Shown: positions 37,842 through 48,102 of the stretch, one piece after another
How positions within the stretch are numbered: the stretch's first letter is position 1
Layout: every line of letters begins with the position of its first letter
Assembly: GCF_001598475.1 (NCBI RefSeq)
Contig: NZ_BCZA01000002.1
Coordinates: 1 to 64,000, forward strand
Direction: 5' to 3'
Length of the DNA stretch: 64,000 bases
From: Pantoea agglomerans NBRC 102470
GTDB taxonomy: Bacteria; Pseudomonadota; Gammaproteobacteria; Enterobacterales; Enterobacteriaceae
The notes under the pieces: model-generated
The model's database searches: none
The model's input: only the letters and a program-made list of their open reading frames with translations
Told to the model about the DNA's origin: nothing
Program-made: the position numbers and the translations under genes

Positions 37842-38825
37842 TTACTTAATAGCGGCACGCTGCTCCACGGCAACATGAAGACGCTTAACACGTTTTGAAT
37901 AGATGGCCGTGATGATCGGCACCAGCACGGAGGTCACAATCACGGAGGTCGCCACCAGCGCCGTTGCAGCAGGGGCAATCGGTTTAAACTGCGGCAGCAT
38001 TTCGGCAATCAGCACCGGTGTCGCCACCGCTGCGCCTGCCGTACTGGATGCAGCTATGCCAGCCGTGCCATCCCCGCCCCCAATCAGTCGATCGGTCAGA
38101 ATGAGTGGGATACCGGTAATGATGATCACCGACACGCCCAGCATGATGCCCAGCAGTCCGGTTTCCGCAATGACACCCAGGTTAATGGTGTTACCCAGAG
38201 CAAAGGCGAAGAAAGGAATCAGCGTATGGACCGCTTTTCCGAAGAAGTCGCGCAGCTCCGGATCAAGATTCCCTAATGCAAATCCCACAATAAACGGCAG
38301 GACCGCCCCCACAAACACGTGCGGCTCGAATGAGGCGATGCCGGCGGTGCCCAGGATAACCATGGTCATTAATGGCCCGGACTCCAGAGACATCAGCACA
38401 AACGCACCGGCCTCCTCTTTGGAACCATATTGCTGCATGATCGAGGCATAAAGGCCGCCATTGGTCATATCCATGGCAGCCACCAGCGCCAGCGTCGATA
38501 ACCCGGCAAACATCCCTACTTCTACGCCATTCTCCGGCATCACCCGAGAGGCGATGGCAGCTACAACCCAGGCGACGGCAATCTTGGTAAGCACCAGCGT
38601 GCCCGATTTACGCAGTACCGTCCCGGTGGCGCTGAGTTTAATCGACGCGCCCATACAGAAAAACCAGACGGCCAGAATGGGCACCGTGCCGGTCATCAGG
38701 CCGTTGGTGAAAGAACCGAAATATTTTCCGGCGCCTGGAGAAAACGTATGACAGAGTGCGCCGATAAAGAGCGGAATGAGCATCATACCGCCCGGAATTT
38801 TGTCTATTGCACGTTTGATATGCAT
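37842..38825 (-). CDS. kdgT: 2-keto-3-deoxygluconate permease KdgT
   Basis: KdgT is an inner-membrane proton symporter for 2-keto-3-deoxygluconate, an intermediate of pectin and glucuronate breakdown. The 327-residue product starts [19 protein letters not shown] and has about ten hydrophobic segments and the family stretches [14 protein letters not shown] and [14 protein letters not shown]. The ATG at 38825 follows AAGGTGA and is preferred to a longer frame. A KdgR-like operator lies about 104 bp upstream. No other pectin gene is in the window. Confidence 0.92.
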   Translation of the reverse strand: MHIKRAIDKIPGGMMLIPLFIGALCHTFSPGAGKYFGSFTNGLMTGTVPILAVWFFCMGASIKLSATGTVLRKSGTLVLTKIAVAWVVAAIASRVMPENGVEVGMFAGLSTLALVAAMDMTNGGLYASIMQQYGSKEEAGAFVLMSLESGPLMTMVILGTAGIASFEPHVFVGAVLPFIVGFALGNLDPELRDFFGKAVHTLIPFFAFALGNTINLGVIAETGLLGIMLGVSVIIITGIPLILTDRLIGGGDGTAGIAASSTAGAAVATPVLIAEMLPQFKPIAPAATALVATSVIVTSVLVPIITAIYSKRVKRLHVAVEQRAAIK

Positions 38826-38928
38826 ATGGATGTCACCTTTGCTATGCCAGAGGGTGGAGCAGGAAGTGCCCGAAGGCGATGCAAGCAAAGTAGTGACTTG
38901 AGGTAATCAAAACAGTGATCGCCCCGAT

Positions 38929-38951
38929 AAAATGAAACGCTGTTTTATTTT
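38929..38951 (-). promoter_or_regulatory. KdgR-like operator upstream of kdgT
   Basis: The palindrome-like AAAATGAAACGCTGTTTTAT (continuing TTT) fits the KdgR pattern AAATGAAAC-N2-TGTTTCATTT with one mismatch in the right arm. KdgR represses pectin-catabolism genes until ketodeoxygluconate appears, which suits the gene it precedes. Confidence 0.65.
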
Positions 38952-39011
38952 TAATGACGTGTTGTTTTGATAACTATGATGGAGATCGCCATACCAGTCT
39001 CAGATGAGACT

Positions 39012-39038
39012 AAAAAAACGGGACGCCATCGCGTCCCG
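39012..39038 (-). terminator. Terminator after araD
   Basis: The stem CGGGACGC / GCGTCCCG with a four-base loop ends in seven T residues on the minus strand, 4 bp past the araD stop. It separates araD from kdgT. Confidence 0.9.
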
Positions 39039-39042
39039 CTCG

Positions 39043-39741
39043 CTATTTTTGCCCGTACCAGGCGTTCTCGCCATGCTTTCGCAGGTAGTGCAGGTCAAGC
39101 AGTGTCTGGTTAATCGGCGGCAGATTAGCGGTCAGCTGCTGGCTGAACAGGCCCATATACGCCACCTCCTCCAGCACAACCGCGCTGTGCACCGCAGCAT
39201 GAGCGTCTTTCCCCCAGGCAAACGGGCCATGAGAGTTGACCAGTACCGCCGGGATCGCCGAAGGAGACAACCCACGTTGCGCAAAAGTCTCGATAATCAC
39301 CTCACCGGTGTTCCACTCGTAGTCGTGCTGAATCTCTTCATTGCGCATCGACCGGGTACAGGGGATCTCACCATAGAAGTCATCGGCGTGGGTGGTTCCC
39401 CAGGCAGGAATCGGTCGTCCTGCCTGGGCCCAGATGGTCGCATGCCGCGAATGGGTATGGACAATGCCACCCACCTCCGGCCAGGCGAGGTAAAGCGCGC
39501 GGTGTGTCGCCGTGTCCGAGGAGGGGCGTTTATCCCCTTCCACCACGTCGCCACTCGCCAGATCGACCACGACCATGTCGTCGCGCTTCATCACTTCATA
39601 GCGCACGCCGGAAGGTTTAATAACCAGCAAACCCTGTTCGCGATCAACAGCGCTGACATTGCCCCAGGTGAAGGTCACCAGGTTGTATTTGGGTAGATCC
39701 AGATTCGCTTCCAGAACCTGTTGTTTCAGGTGTTCCAGCAT
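39043..39741 (-). CDS. araD: L-ribulose-5-phosphate 4-epimerase AraD
   Basis: AraD converts L-ribulose-5-phosphate to D-xylulose-5-phosphate, the last step of arabinose breakdown. The 232-residue product is very close to the E. coli enzyme: [25 protein letters not shown], the zinc-binding [12 protein letters not shown] and the C-terminal [16 protein letters not shown]. No araA, araB or araC lies beside it and it has its own terminator. It may serve arabinose, ascorbate or pentose pathways encoded elsewhere. Confidence 0.9.
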   Translation of the reverse strand: MLEHLKQQVLEANLDLPKYNLVTFTWGNVSAVDREQGLLVIKPSGVRYEVMKRDDMVVVDLASGDVVEGDKRPSSDTATHRALYLAWPEVGGIVHTHSRHATIWAQAGRPIPAWGTTHADDFYGEIPCTRSMRNEEIQHDYEWNTGEVIIETFAQRGLSPSAIPAVLVNSHGPFAWGKDAHAAVHSAVVLEEVAYMGLFSQQLTANLPPINQTLLDLHYLRKHGENAWYGQK

Positions 39742-40042
39742 CTATTTTCTCCTGCTGACAATCGTCCCTGAATTTTGCGGAGTCGGACGCGAAAGAGTTA
39801 TGGAGCAAATGGCTATAAACGCAGAAGGAATGGCTGTGAATGCAAAAATGTGTCGTGATTTCAGAATTTTCTATCTTCGGAATTTAACCAGAACGCTTAG
39901 AATCCTCTCAGGCAATGCGTGGCCCTGTCGGGTTTACATTGCGACTCTCCCGCTACAAACGGTTTGTCCATGGTGATCACATTTCCATGCCGACACGGAT
40001 GCGGCAATGATGCGACACAAGCGGGCTGAGGAAATATCGGAG
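39742..40042. other. Intergenic region between araD and osmB
   Basis: The divergent promoters of araD and osmB must lie here. I see no gene. A possible degenerate CRP-like site (TGTGAATGCAAAAATGTGTC, about 39829-39848) is too weak to call. Confidence 0.4.
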
Positions 40043-40049
40043 CTATACT
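40043..40049 (+). promoter_or_regulatory. Probable sigma-S type -10 element of osmB
   Basis: CTATACT followed by AAG fits the extended -10 pattern preferred by RpoS. It lies 40 bp upstream of the osmB start. osmB is RpoS-dependent in E. coli. Confidence 0.55.
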
Positions 40050-40088
40050 AAGAGTGTTGCCTCTGTGAGCACATCAAAGGAGAAGTGT

Positions 40089-40304
40089 ATGACAACAACA
40101 ATGAAACGAATCACTGCCGTTGTACTGGCGACTACGTTAGCTGTTGCACTGAGCGGCTGTTCTAACTGGTCTAAACGTGACCGCAACACCGCTATTGGCG
40201 CGGGCGCGGGTGCGATTGGGGGTTCAGTATTGACCAATGGTAGCGCACTCGGCACAGTCGGTGGCGCCGCTGTCGGTGGTATTATCGGTCATCAGGTCCA
40301 CTAA
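40089..40304 (+). CDS. osmB: Osmotically inducible lipoprotein OsmB
   Basis: OsmB is a small outer-membrane lipoprotein induced by high osmolarity and in stationary phase. The 71-residue product has a signal peptide with lipobox LSGC (Cys24), then SNWSKRDRNTAIGAGAGAIG and a glycine-rich Gly-zipper-like tail ending IIGHQVH. The ATG at 40089 follows AAGGAG. An upstream in-frame GTG is not needed. Confidence 0.93.
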   Translation: MTTTMKRITAVVLATTLAVALSGCSNWSKRDRNTAIGAGAGAIGGSVLTNGSALGTVGGAAVGGIIGHQVH

Positions 40305-40350
40305 AGACCTTATTAAAAGAATAATCGGCTACGCTAAGCATCTACACAAC

Positions 40351-40382
40351 AATCGGGCTACTTCGGTAGCCCGATTTTTTTT
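40351..40382. terminator. Shared terminator between osmB and yciH
   Basis: The 10-bp stem AATCGGGCTA / TAGCCCGATT closes a CTTCGG loop and has T-runs on both strands, so it serves the two convergent genes. Confidence 0.92.
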
Positions 40383-40705
40383 CAGCCACCCGCCAGTTTG
40401 ACCTTCATGCCTTTGGCTTCCAGCAGGCTTTTCAGTAAATCGCGCTTATCCCCCTGAATCTCGATAACACCCTCTTTCACCGAACCCCCGCAGCCGCACT
40501 TCTTTTTGAGTTCGGCCGCCAGCAGCGTCAATGCCGCGTCGTCCAGGTCGATACCGGTAATCAGGCAGACGCCTTTTCCCTTGCGACCACTGGTCTGGCG
40601 CTGGATGCGCACAATGCCATCCCCTTTTGGCCGCTCCTTCGCCGGCTCCGGCTGGGTAATGCGTCCGCTATCGGTTGAGTAAACCAGTGGATTATCCTTC
40701 GCCAT
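40382..40705 (-). CDS. yciH: SUI1/eIF1-like translation factor YciH
   Basis: YciH is the bacterial relative of eukaryotic initiation factor eIF1 and has been linked to fidelity of start selection under stress. The 107-residue product has the SUI1 core (VCLITGIDLDDAALTLLAAELKKKCGCGG, key residues KKKCGCGG) and the conserved EIQGDKRD. Its ATG shares one base with the pyrF stop (TAATG), so the two are translationally coupled. Confidence 0.94.
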   Translation of the reverse strand: MAKDNPLVYSTDSGRITQPEPAKERPKGDGIVRIQRQTSGRKGKGVCLITGIDLDDAALTLLAAELKKKCGCGGSVKEGVIEIQGDKRDLLKSLLEAKGMKVKLAGG

Positions 40706-41424
40706 TATTGTGTCTCCAGACTGTGCAGGATCGCCTGCAGGGTGGCGGCGGGATCGGCGGATTGGGTGATCGGACGCCCGATAACCATATAGTCCACGCC
40801 CGCCTGCTTCGCCTGCTCAGGTGTCATGATGCGACGCTGATCGCCAGCATCACTGCCTGCCGGGCGAATCCCCGGCGTGACCAGCGCAAACTCCTGACCT
40901 AAAACCTGTTTGAAGCGGACAGCCTCATGGGCGGAACAGACCACACCATCCAGCCCGCACGACAGTGTCAGCTTCGCCAGTCGCTCTGCCTGTTCAGCAG
41001 GAGAAAGCGTAATGCCCAGCCCTTTGAGATCTTCTGCATCCATACTGGTCAGTACAGTCACCGCAATAAGCAGGGGCGCCTCTTTACCAAAGGGAAGCAG
41101 CGCTTCACGCGCCGCGTTCATCATCCGAGCCCCACCACTGGCATGGACGTTGACCATCCAGACCCCGAGATCGGCAGCGGCCGCCACGGCATGAGCGGTG
41201 GTGTTGGGAATATCGTGGAATTTAAGATCGAGGAAGATTTCAAAGCCGCGCTGCTGCAGAGTGTTAACCAGCGAGGGGCCAAATAGCGTAAACATCTCTT
41301 TGCCTACTTTAAGGCGGCAACTGCGGGGATCGATCTGGTCGACGAAACGCAGTGCGCTGTCGAGGTCATGATAATCCAGCGCTACCAGAATCGGCGAAGC
41401 GGTCACGTTGTGGGGTGAAGGCAT
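40705..41424 (-). CDS. pyrF: Orotidine 5'-phosphate decarboxylase
   Basis: PyrF converts OMP to UMP, the last step of de novo UMP synthesis. The 239-residue product contains the catalytic [10 protein letters not shown] and the phosphate-binding VTPGIRP and MVIGRPIT motifs. Two near-overlapping ATGs occur, and the in-frame one at 41424 follows GAGGAA with normal spacing. It forms an operon with yciH. The lapB gene upstream is 198 bp away. Confidence 0.96.
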   Translation of the reverse strand: MPSPHNVTASPILVALDYHDLDSALRFVDQIDPRSCRLKVGKEMFTLFGPSLVNTLQQRGFEIFLDLKFHDIPNTTAHAVAAAADLGVWMVNVHASGGARMMNAAREALLPFGKEAPLLIAVTVLTSMDAEDLKGLGITLSPAEQAERLAKLTLSCGLDGVVCSAHEAVRFKQVLGQEFALVTPGIRPAGSDAGDQRRIMTPEQAKQAGVDYMVIGRPITQSADPAATLQAILHSLETQ

Positions 41425-41622
41425 GGCATTTCCTCTGCAACAGGCGCCCGCAGGCGCAATAGACAAACGGCAAGCATTCTACCTGCGGTGTCTGACCATC
41501 ACAATCGCCATTGCCCTCCTGCCTGGCAAATTATGCACTGTCGCTGAGGTCTGTAAGCTAACTCAACCTATAGTATGTTGTAACTATAATGAGCTATTAA
41601 TGGTGCGGCTGCAGCGGCCGGT

Positions 41623-42792
41623 TTACTGGCCGTCGAGGCCGCGGATAGGCTTAACCGAAGACCAGGTGCGGCAGGATGGGCAATGCCAGTAGAGTGCGTG
41701 GGCGGTAAAGCCGCACTTCTGGCAGCGATAGCGCGGCTTGGTGCGGATCTGTTCGCCGACCATGTCACGCAACACCATCAGGCTCTCTTTCGCCCGGCCA
41801 TCTTCCGCTTCATGCAGATTTAAATCCATCAGGCGGTGGAACACCCGCATGGTAGGATGACGCTGCAGCTGACGGCTGATGTAATTCTGGGCCGCTTCGG
41901 GCCCCTGCTGCTGCTCAAGGATGTCAGACAGATAGAGCTCCGCAGCTGCGCCGGTGTTCTCTTCAACACAGCGATGAAGAAACTCTGACCAGGCGTCGGG
42001 CTGATTGAGCTGCTGGAAACAGGTCTCCAGCATCCCCAGCGTTTCACTCACCAGCTCTTTATCCTGGTCCAGCACCCGCTGCAGATGGCCCACCGCTTTA
42101 GCGTAATCGCCTTTTTCCATCAGGATACGGCCCATCATGATCGAGATACGTGCGCTGTTACGATCGGCCGACTCCCCTTTCTTCAGCAGGCTCATGGCAC
42201 GATCGAGATCGTCGCTGCTCATCGCCTGCAGAGCCAGCTCGCAGTAGAAGTGGGCTATTTCGCCTTTCTGCTTCTCTTTGCCAAGCTTAACCAGCCGCTC
42301 TGCGACTTCAATCGCCTGCTGCCAGTCGCTGGTTGCCTGGTGGATCAGCAGCAGTTGCTGCAGCGCACCCACCCGAAAGTCAGTTTCATCGGTGAGCTGC
42401 TTAAACATGTCTTCCGCGCGGTCATATAAGCCCGCCGCCATATAGTCGCGGCCCAGTTGCTGTACGGCGAGCAGACGCTGCTCATAGCTCAGGGAGGCGC
42501 TTTCCATTAAAGCCTGATGGATGCGGATGGCGCGGTCGACTTCCCCGCGCGAACGGAACAGATTGCCCAGCGTCAGGTGTGCTTCAACCGTGCCGCTGTC
42601 CTCTTTCAGCATCTCAAGGAAGAGGTCGACCGCTTTGTCCTGCTGATTGGAGAGCAGGAAGTTTACGCCAGCGACATATTCACGTGACAGTCGGTTGGCT
42701 TCCTGTTGCTTATCCTGATGCGCGCTGCGACGGCCCATATACCAGCCATACGCTGCCGCCACCGGCAGTAACAGAAACAGCAATTCATGCAT
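41623..42792 (-). CDS. lapB: LapB (YciM), LPS assembly regulator
   Basis: LapB is an inner-membrane-tethered protein that presents LpxC to the protease FtsH and so limits lipopolysaccharide synthesis. The 389 residues equal the E. coli length. There is an N-terminal transmembrane anchor (LLFLLLPVAAAYGWYMG), nine or so TPR repeats, and a C-terminal rubredoxin-like zinc ribbon (YRCQKCGFTAHALYWHCPSC, four Cys). It lies 6 bp after lapA. Confidence 0.96.
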   Translation of the reverse strand: MHELLFLLLPVAAAYGWYMGRRSAHQDKQQEANRLSREYVAGVNFLLSNQQDKAVDLFLEMLKEDSGTVEAHLTLGNLFRSRGEVDRAIRIHQALMESASLSYEQRLLAVQQLGRDYMAAGLYDRAEDMFKQLTDETDFRVGALQQLLLIHQATSDWQQAIEVAERLVKLGKEKQKGEIAHFYCELALQAMSSDDLDRAMSLLKKGESADRNSARISIMMGRILMEKGDYAKAVGHLQRVLDQDKELVSETLGMLETCFQQLNQPDAWSEFLHRCVEENTGAAAELYLSDILEQQQGPEAAQNYISRQLQRHPTMRVFHRLMDLNLHEAEDGRAKESLMVLRDMVGEQIRTKPRYRCQKCGFTAHALYWHCPSCRTWSSVKPIRGLDGQ

Positions 42793-42798
42793 CAGGGA

Positions 42799-43107
42799 TT
42801 ATTCCCGGCCAGCCGGAGAAGATGGCGTGGTCGCCAGGGTAGTACTCTGCTCGATTTGGGTCTGCATACGCTTAATTTTCCGGTTGGCATTCGCCAGGGA
42901 GACGCGGGTCCGTAACCAGAACAGACCGCAGATGATCCAGCCAAGCACGAAACCTGCGCCAAACAGGGATGCCAGTAAGGTCGAGATGCTGAACTCACCC
43001 TGCGCCAGCAGATAGTTAAATGTAATGACCTGATCGTTATGCGCACCCAGGGTGACGGAAATAATGAAAATGACCAGTACCACTAAAAAAATCAGCAAAT
43101 ATTTCAC
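42799..43107 (-). CDS. lapA: LapA (YciS), LPS assembly protein
   Basis: LapA is a 102-residue inner-membrane protein with two transmembrane helices (3-20 and 43-65) and a C-terminal coiled coil (ANANRKIKRMQTQIEQS). It works next to LapB at the site of LPS synthesis. Gene order lapA-lapB-pyrF-yciH matches E. coli. Confidence 0.94.
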   Translation of the reverse strand: MKYLLIFLVVLVIFIISVTLGAHNDQVITFNYLLAQGEFSISTLLASLFGAGFVLGWIICGLFWLRTRVSLANANRKIKRMQTQIEQSTTLATTPSSPAGRE

Positions 43108-43241
43108 AGTGCATCCTGTTGTGAGGTTGTCGGGTAGAATTATGCCAAAACTCCAGCAAAAATGCTGCTCCCAGCAGCATCGGGCGGGTCGCTTTTGCGC
43201 AGGCCCGTCTAATAATATGGGGTCTTACGGGTGAATTACAA

Positions 43242-44000
43242 TCAGGGCTCCCGCTGCGCCACCTCTTTTTGCTCTTCCGGCGGCAGCGTCAGCGGGCCAC
43301 AGAATCGCTGCGCCAGCCAGGTGGCAATGGTGACCAGTAGCCAGGAGAGTATGGTTGCCATCGCCAGATCCCGTGGCCAGTGCATGCCCAGCAGCAGACG
43401 ACTCGCCATTACGCCGGTGGCCCACAGAAAGATCACCACCACGGTTTTATAGTGCCGACGCGGCCAGAGCAGACCCAATGCCAGCAGCGCCCAGCTGGCG
43501 GCAAACATAGTATGTCCCGACGGGAACGCGAAACCGGTTTCAAACGCCCAGTGCCGTTTCAGCCAGCCTGGGAGCTGTGTCTCATCGGCAATCAGTGAGG
43601 TTACCATCTCGCCACGCTGTTTGCGCTTCAGCTCGTAGAAGGTCTTTTCATCCAGCCCGTGATGCTGTTCCAGCCAGATCACATAGGGACGCGGCTCCTG
43701 AATCTGCTCTTTGATATAGGATTTGGTGTATTGCCCGGCCAGAATGGTGGCGTTCATGATCAGCAGCAGTAAGATAGCTGGCTTCAGCCGAAAGCGCAGG
43801 CACCAGAGCATCCAGGCACTCAGCACGACGCTGGTAACAATGCCCCAGGGGTTGGTGACGGTCTCGGTCATCCAGAAGAGACCTTTCAGCAGCGCATTGC
43901 TTTCGCCTGGTTGCCAGCGCCAGCCGCTCAGCCAGACTGCAACCGGCATGATCAGCAGCAGCAGCATTCCAAAGGTGGTACGACGTGAAATCTTAAACAT
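43242..44000 (-). CDS. pgpB: Phosphatidylglycerophosphatase B
   Basis: PgpB is an inner-membrane PAP2 phosphatase acting on phosphatidylglycerophosphate and undecaprenyl pyrophosphate. The 252-residue product carries all three PAP2 motifs: KEQIQEPRP, PSGH (FPSGHTMFAA) and SRLLLGMHWPRD. Six transmembrane segments are visible. It lies upstream of lapA in the same direction and is divergent from ribA. Confidence 0.95.
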   Translation of the reverse strand: MFKISRRTTFGMLLLLIMPVAVWLSGWRWQPGESNALLKGLFWMTETVTNPWGIVTSVVLSAWMLWCLRFRLKPAILLLLIMNATILAGQYTKSYIKEQIQEPRPYVIWLEQHHGLDEKTFYELKRKQRGEMVTSLIADETQLPGWLKRHWAFETGFAFPSGHTMFAASWALLALGLLWPRRHYKTVVVIFLWATGVMASRLLLGMHWPRDLAMATILSWLLVTIATWLAQRFCGPLTLPPEEQKEVAQREP

Positions 44001-44180
44001 CCTCTTCCCTTATCCCGGCGTCAAAAGAGAGCAATTGCATAACTTTAGCTTAAAAAAGAATAACATAACCGTTGCCGATTGGATAATTGTGCTTTATCAC
44101 TGCAATTGGTATCAGAGATTACCAGCCCGCTTGCGGGTTGTGGCACAATATTGCACGTTTGTCGGGCCACACTGGCCTGT

Positions 44181-44201
44181 GCACTATCATGATGATAGTG
44201 C
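44181..44201. promoter_or_regulatory. Perfect 21-bp palindrome in the ribA leader
   Basis: Ten-base perfect arms GCACTATCAT and ATGATAGTGC surround a single central G, 26 bp upstream of the ribA start. It could be an operator for a dimeric regulator or a hairpin near the ribosome-binding site. No FMN riboswitch consensus was recognised. Confidence 0.5.
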
Positions 44202-44227
44202 ATCCTCTGAAGGTTCTGGAGAGTCAC

Positions 44228-44821
44228 ATGCAGCTTAAACGGGTGGCAGAAGCCAAACTGCCCACGCCATGGGGAGATTTCCTGATGGTTGGTTTTGAAG
44301 AACTGGCAACCGGACATGACCACGTTGCACTGGTTTTTGGCGATATTAATGATAACGAGCCGGTACTGGCGCGCGTTCACTCTGAATGCCTGACCGGCGA
44401 TGCACTCTTCAGCCTGCGTTGCGACTGTGGTTTTCAGCTGGAAGCCGCTCTCAATGCCATCGCAGAAGAGGGTCGCGGCGCACTGCTCTATCACCGTCAG
44501 GAAGGCCGTAACATCGGTCTGCTGAATAAGATCCGCGCCTATGCGTTGCAGGACAAAGGGTATGACACGGTAGAAGCGAACCATCAGCTGGGCTTTGCCG
44601 CCGATGAGCGCGACTTCACGCTGTGCGCCGATATGTTCAAACTGCTGGGCGTCAATGAAGTGCGACTGCTGACCAATAACCCGCGTAAAGTGGAGATCCT
44701 CAGCGAAGCCGGTATCAACATTGTTGAACGCGTGCCGCTGGTCGTGGGACGTAATCCGAAGAATGCGCACTATCTGGATACGAAAGCGGAAAAGATGGGG
44801 CATCTGCTGCCGAAGTCATAA
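44228..44821 (+). CDS. ribA: GTP cyclohydrolase II
   Basis: RibA opens the GTP ring with loss of formate and pyrophosphate, the first step of riboflavin synthesis. The 197-residue product has the zinc cysteines Cys54, Cys65 and Cys67 ([19 protein letters not shown]) and the catalytic region [15 protein letters not shown]. The long open frame begins at 44087 but the family N-terminus [16 protein letters not shown] is at 44228, after TCTGGAG. It is a single-gene unit. Confidence 0.96.
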   Translation: MQLKRVAEAKLPTPWGDFLMVGFEELATGHDHVALVFGDINDNEPVLARVHSECLTGDALFSLRCDCGFQLEAALNAIAEEGRGALLYHRQEGRNIGLLNKIRAYALQDKGYDTVEANHQLGFAADERDFTLCADMFKLLGVNEVRLLTNNPRKVEILSEAGINIVERVPLVVGRNPKNAHYLDTKAEKMGHLLPKS

Positions 44822-44898
44822 ATAAGCTGGGACTCACTGGCATCTGACCCTTGAAGAAGCCCAATCTGAGAGAATCCTCAAGCAACGGATTAGCTCAA

Positions 44899-45091
44899 CG
44901 CGCAGGGGGCACGGTCAGAAGAAGAAAGCGTCCCGCCGCCCGGATAAAAACGCCGGGAGCGTTTTTGAACAACGCAAAGCGTTGGCCCGGTACGGGCGCA
45001 CCTCAGGGATGAGGTGCGTAATTGCGCGGGCCGGGCATGTCATGGATGACGGCTTTTGCGTCTTTCCGATCTGACCGTGCTCCCTGTGCAG
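44899..45091. repeat. Complete hairpin repeat between ribA and acnA
   Basis: The outer arms pair: GCGCAGGGGGCACGGTCAGA (from 44900) with the reverse of the segment ending at 45090 (GATCTGACCGTGCTCCCTGT). Inside are further hairpins, notably GCGCACCTCA / TGAGGTGCGT (44997-45020) and GGCCCG / CGGGCC. The whole 193 bp folds into a branched structure. Its left and right arms match those of the element at 50301-50410 in layout, and the right arm matches bases 1-60. It is non-coding. Confidence 0.75.
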
Positions 45092-45133
45092 CCACGGTCT
45101 CACCGCTTCTTATTACAGACGTTGTAAGCTACA

Positions 45134-45165
45134 TAAAAAAAGCCGGGTTTCCCCGGCTTTTTTTT
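45134..45165. terminator. Terminator between ribA and acnA
   Basis: A long stem with AGCCGGG / CCCGGCT core and A/T flanks forms T-runs on both strands. It is directly next to the acnA stop. Confidence 0.9.
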
Positions 45166-47846
45166 CAGTCCAGCATATTGCGGATAACGTAGTGCAGGAT
45201 GCCGTCATTGCGGTAATAGGTCAGCTCATTACCGGTATCGATGCGACAGCGGGTGTCCAGCTCTTCCTTACTGCCGTCAGCACGGGTCAGCGTCACTTTA
45301 ACGCTGCAGCCAGGCGTCAGTGCCTGAAGATTTTCCACGTCAATGCGCTCCTCACCGGTCAGCCCCAGGCTTTTGCGGGTCACACCCTGCGGAAACTCCA
45401 GTGGCAGGATGCCCATCCCAATCAGGTTTGAACGGTGAATACGCTCAAAAGATTCCGCAATTACTACCCTGACCCCCTGCAGACGTGGTCCTTTCGCCGC
45501 CCAGTCGCGACTTGAACCTGAGCCATACTCAAGACCCGCGATGACCGCCAGCGGCACGCCTTCCGCCTGATATTTCATTGCCGCATCATAGATGGCCAGC
45601 TGTTCGCCACTTGGGTAGTGTCGGGTATAACCGCCCTCCACGCCGGGTACCATCTCATTGCGGATACGGATGTTGGCGAACGTGCCGCGCATCATCACTT
45701 CATGGTTACCGCGACGCGAACCATAGGAGTTAAAGTCTGTACGCTCCACGCCGTGTGACAGCAGATACCGTCCGGCCGGACTTTCCGCTTTGATGCTGCC
45801 CGCCGGTGAAATATGGTCAGTAGTGACCGAGTCGCCCAGCATGGCCAGCACCCGCGCACCGCGAATATCCTGCACCGGCTTAGGCTCTTTCTCCATATCG
45901 TCAAAGAAAGGCGACAGACGAATATAAGTCGATCCCTCATCCCAGTCGTAAGTCGCGGCTTCACTCACCTTAATCTCCTGCCACTCTGGCGTACCGTCGA
46001 AGACTTCAGCGTACTCTTTATGGAACATGTCGCTGGTGACCTGCTGCACGGCCGTAGCGATCTCTTCCGGCGAAGGCCAGATATCTTTCAGGTAGACCGG
46101 CTGGCCCTGACGATCGTGGCCCAGCGGCTCGGTCTGCAGGTTGATCTTCATGTTACCCGCCAGCGCATAGGCCACCACCAGCGGCGGCGACGCCAGCCAG
46201 TTGGTTTTAATCAGCGGATGAATACGGCCTTCAAAGTTGCGGTTGCCGGACAGCACAGCACCCACCGTAAGGTCGCCTGCTTTGATCGCAGACTCGATCT
46301 CATCTTTCAGCGGGCCGGAGTTACCGATACAGGTGGTGCAGCCATAACCAACCAGATTAAAGCCCAGCTCGTCGAGATAGGAGGTCAGTTGCGCGACGGC
46401 CAGGTAGTCTGAAACCACTTTAGAACCGGGTGCCAGTGAGGCTTTGACCCAAGGCTGACGTTTCAGACCCCGCTCGACCGCTTTCTTCGCCAGTAAACCG
46501 GCCGCCATTAAGACGCTGGGGTTGGAGGTGTTAGTACAGGAGGTAATCGCACTGATCACCACCGCTCCATCGGTCAGCTTATGCGTCAGCCCGGTATCAC
46601 TGTCGGTATACTCAACGATTTTATGGGGTTTCTGCGCCTGATTCACTTCCAGCTCATTGCTGGCATCAAACGCGGCGGGCACATCGCCCAGCGACACCCG
46701 ATCCTGCGGACGTTTTGGTCCTGCGAGACTCGATTCCACCTCATTCATATCCAGCGCCAGAGTGCTGGTAAAACGCGGCTCATCGCCAGGGTTGCGCCAC
46801 AGACCCTGCGCTTTGGCATAGGCTTCCACTAACGCTACCTGTTCGGCATCGCGTCCGGTCAGGGTCATGTATCTCAGCGTGACGTCATCAACCGGGAAGA
46901 ATCCGCAGGTTGCGCCATATTCCGGTGCCATGTTGGCGATGGTCGCGCGGTCTGCCAGCGGCAGATCGGCCAGGCCATCACCGTAAAATTCAACGAATTT
47001 ACCGACAACGCCGTGCTTACGCAGCATCTGGGTAACGGTCAACACGAGGTCGGTTGCCGTAATGCCCGCCCGCAGTTTGCCGGTGAGTTTGAAACCCACC
47101 ACATCCGGGATAAGCATTGAGACAGGCTGACCGAGCATGGCGGCTTCGGCTTCGATTCCCCCTACTCCCCATCCCAGCACGCCAAGCGCGTTGATCATGG
47201 TGGTGTGAGAGTCCGTACCGACCAGGGTATCGGGCCAGGCGTACTCTTCACCATTCACGGTTTCATGCCAGATCGCCTTGCCGAGATATTCCAGGTTCAC
47301 CTGATGGCAAATACCGGTGCCCGGCGGCACCACGCGGAATTTATCAAACGCCTTCTGGCCCCAGCGGAGAAAGACGTAGCGCTCATGGTTTCGCTCCATC
47401 TCCAGCCGGACGTTCTCTTCAAAGGCGTCATCATTGCCAAAATGGTCGACAGTCACCGAGTGGTCGATAACCAGATCAACCGGTGACAGCGGATTGACTT
47501 TCGCCACATCGCCGCCTAGCCGATTCACTGCTTCTCGCATCGCAGCAAGGTCGACTACCGCAGGCACGCCAGTAAAGTCCTGCATTAATACACGGGCTGG
47601 CCGGTAGGCAATTTCACGATCGGCGTGGGCATCTTTTTGCCAGTCAACCAGCGCCTGGATGTCCTCCGTCGTAACAGAGTCACCATCCTGATAGCGCAGT
47701 AAATTTTCCAGCAGGACCTTGAGGGATTTTGGCAGGCGATCGATATTGCCAAGGTGTTGAGCAGCATGGGGAAGACTGAAGATGTGATATTTTTTGGTGT
47801 CGACCTGCAGTACTTCCTGACTCTGCTCGCGTAGGGTAGACGACAT
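45165..47846 (-). CDS. acnA: Aconitate hydratase A
   Basis: AcnA interconverts citrate and isocitrate in the TCA cycle. It is the stress-induced, more oxidant-stable aconitase. The 893-residue product has the iron-sulfur cysteines in SCTNTSNP and [11 protein letters not shown], and the swivel domain motif [14 protein letters not shown]. The ATG at 47846 follows AAAGGAGGA and gives MSSTLREQ; the frame's earlier ATG overlaps that ribosome-binding site. Gene length agrees with E. coli (891). Confidence 0.96.
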   Translation of the reverse strand: MSSTLREQSQEVLQVDTKKYHIFSLPHAAQHLGNIDRLPKSLKVLLENLLRYQDGDSVTTEDIQALVDWQKDAHADREIAYRPARVLMQDFTGVPAVVDLAAMREAVNRLGGDVAKVNPLSPVDLVIDHSVTVDHFGNDDAFEENVRLEMERNHERYVFLRWGQKAFDKFRVVPPGTGICHQVNLEYLGKAIWHETVNGEEYAWPDTLVGTDSHTTMINALGVLGWGVGGIEAEAAMLGQPVSMLIPDVVGFKLTGKLRAGITATDLVLTVTQMLRKHGVVGKFVEFYGDGLADLPLADRATIANMAPEYGATCGFFPVDDVTLRYMTLTGRDAEQVALVEAYAKAQGLWRNPGDEPRFTSTLALDMNEVESSLAGPKRPQDRVSLGDVPAAFDASNELEVNQAQKPHKIVEYTDSDTGLTHKLTDGAVVISAITSCTNTSNPSVLMAAGLLAKKAVERGLKRQPWVKASLAPGSKVVSDYLAVAQLTSYLDELGFNLVGYGCTTCIGNSGPLKDEIESAIKAGDLTVGAVLSGNRNFEGRIHPLIKTNWLASPPLVVAYALAGNMKINLQTEPLGHDRQGQPVYLKDIWPSPEEIATAVQQVTSDMFHKEYAEVFDGTPEWQEIKVSEAATYDWDEGSTYIRLSPFFDDMEKEPKPVQDIRGARVLAMLGDSVTTDHISPAGSIKAESPAGRYLLSHGVERTDFNSYGSRRGNHEVMMRGTFANIRIRNEMVPGVEGGYTRHYPSGEQLAIYDAAMKYQAEGVPLAVIAGLEYGSGSSRDWAAKGPRLQGVRVVIAESFERIHRSNLIGMGILPLEFPQGVTRKSLGLTGEERIDVENLQALTPGCSVKVTLTRADGSKEELDTRCRIDTGNELTYYRNDGILHYVIRNMLD

Positions 47847-47969
47847 AGCTCCTCCTTTCATTCATGGTCTTTAAACCTCAGAGAGACAAAGGTTTATGTT
47901 AAAGATAGACCACAATTTCGTTAACGTTTTGATTACAACACAAATTGCTACAATCGATCGCAAACGAAA

Positions 47970-47993
47970 ATGCCCCGTAAAGTCACGAGGCAT
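47970..47993 (-). terminator. Terminator after the small membrane-protein gene
   Basis: The arms ATGCCTCG / CGGGGCAT (one G-U pair) on the minus strand are followed by TTTTCG, 25 bp past the stop at 48019. Confidence 0.65.
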
Positions 47994-48018
47994 CATGAAA
48001 AGGTGATTTTAATTCAAA

Positions 48019-48102
48019 TTACAGGGTTATCCACACCGCCGCAGACCAGAACGCAAAGGAGAATGCATACGCGCTGAGCCAGGACATTTTAATAATATTC
48101 AT
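48019..48102 (-). CDS. Very small membrane protein (27 residues), YmiC-like by position
   Basis: The 27-residue product MNIIKMSWLSAYAFSFAFWS... is one hydrophobic helix. The ATG at 48102 has a strong AAGGAG ribosome-binding site with good spacing and a terminator follows the gene. It occupies the place of ymiC, between ymiA/yciX and acnA, in E. coli. I cannot confirm sequence identity to YmiC from memory, so no symbol is given. Function is unknown. Confidence 0.6.
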   Translation of the reverse strand: MNIIKMSWLSAYAFSFAFWSAAVWITL

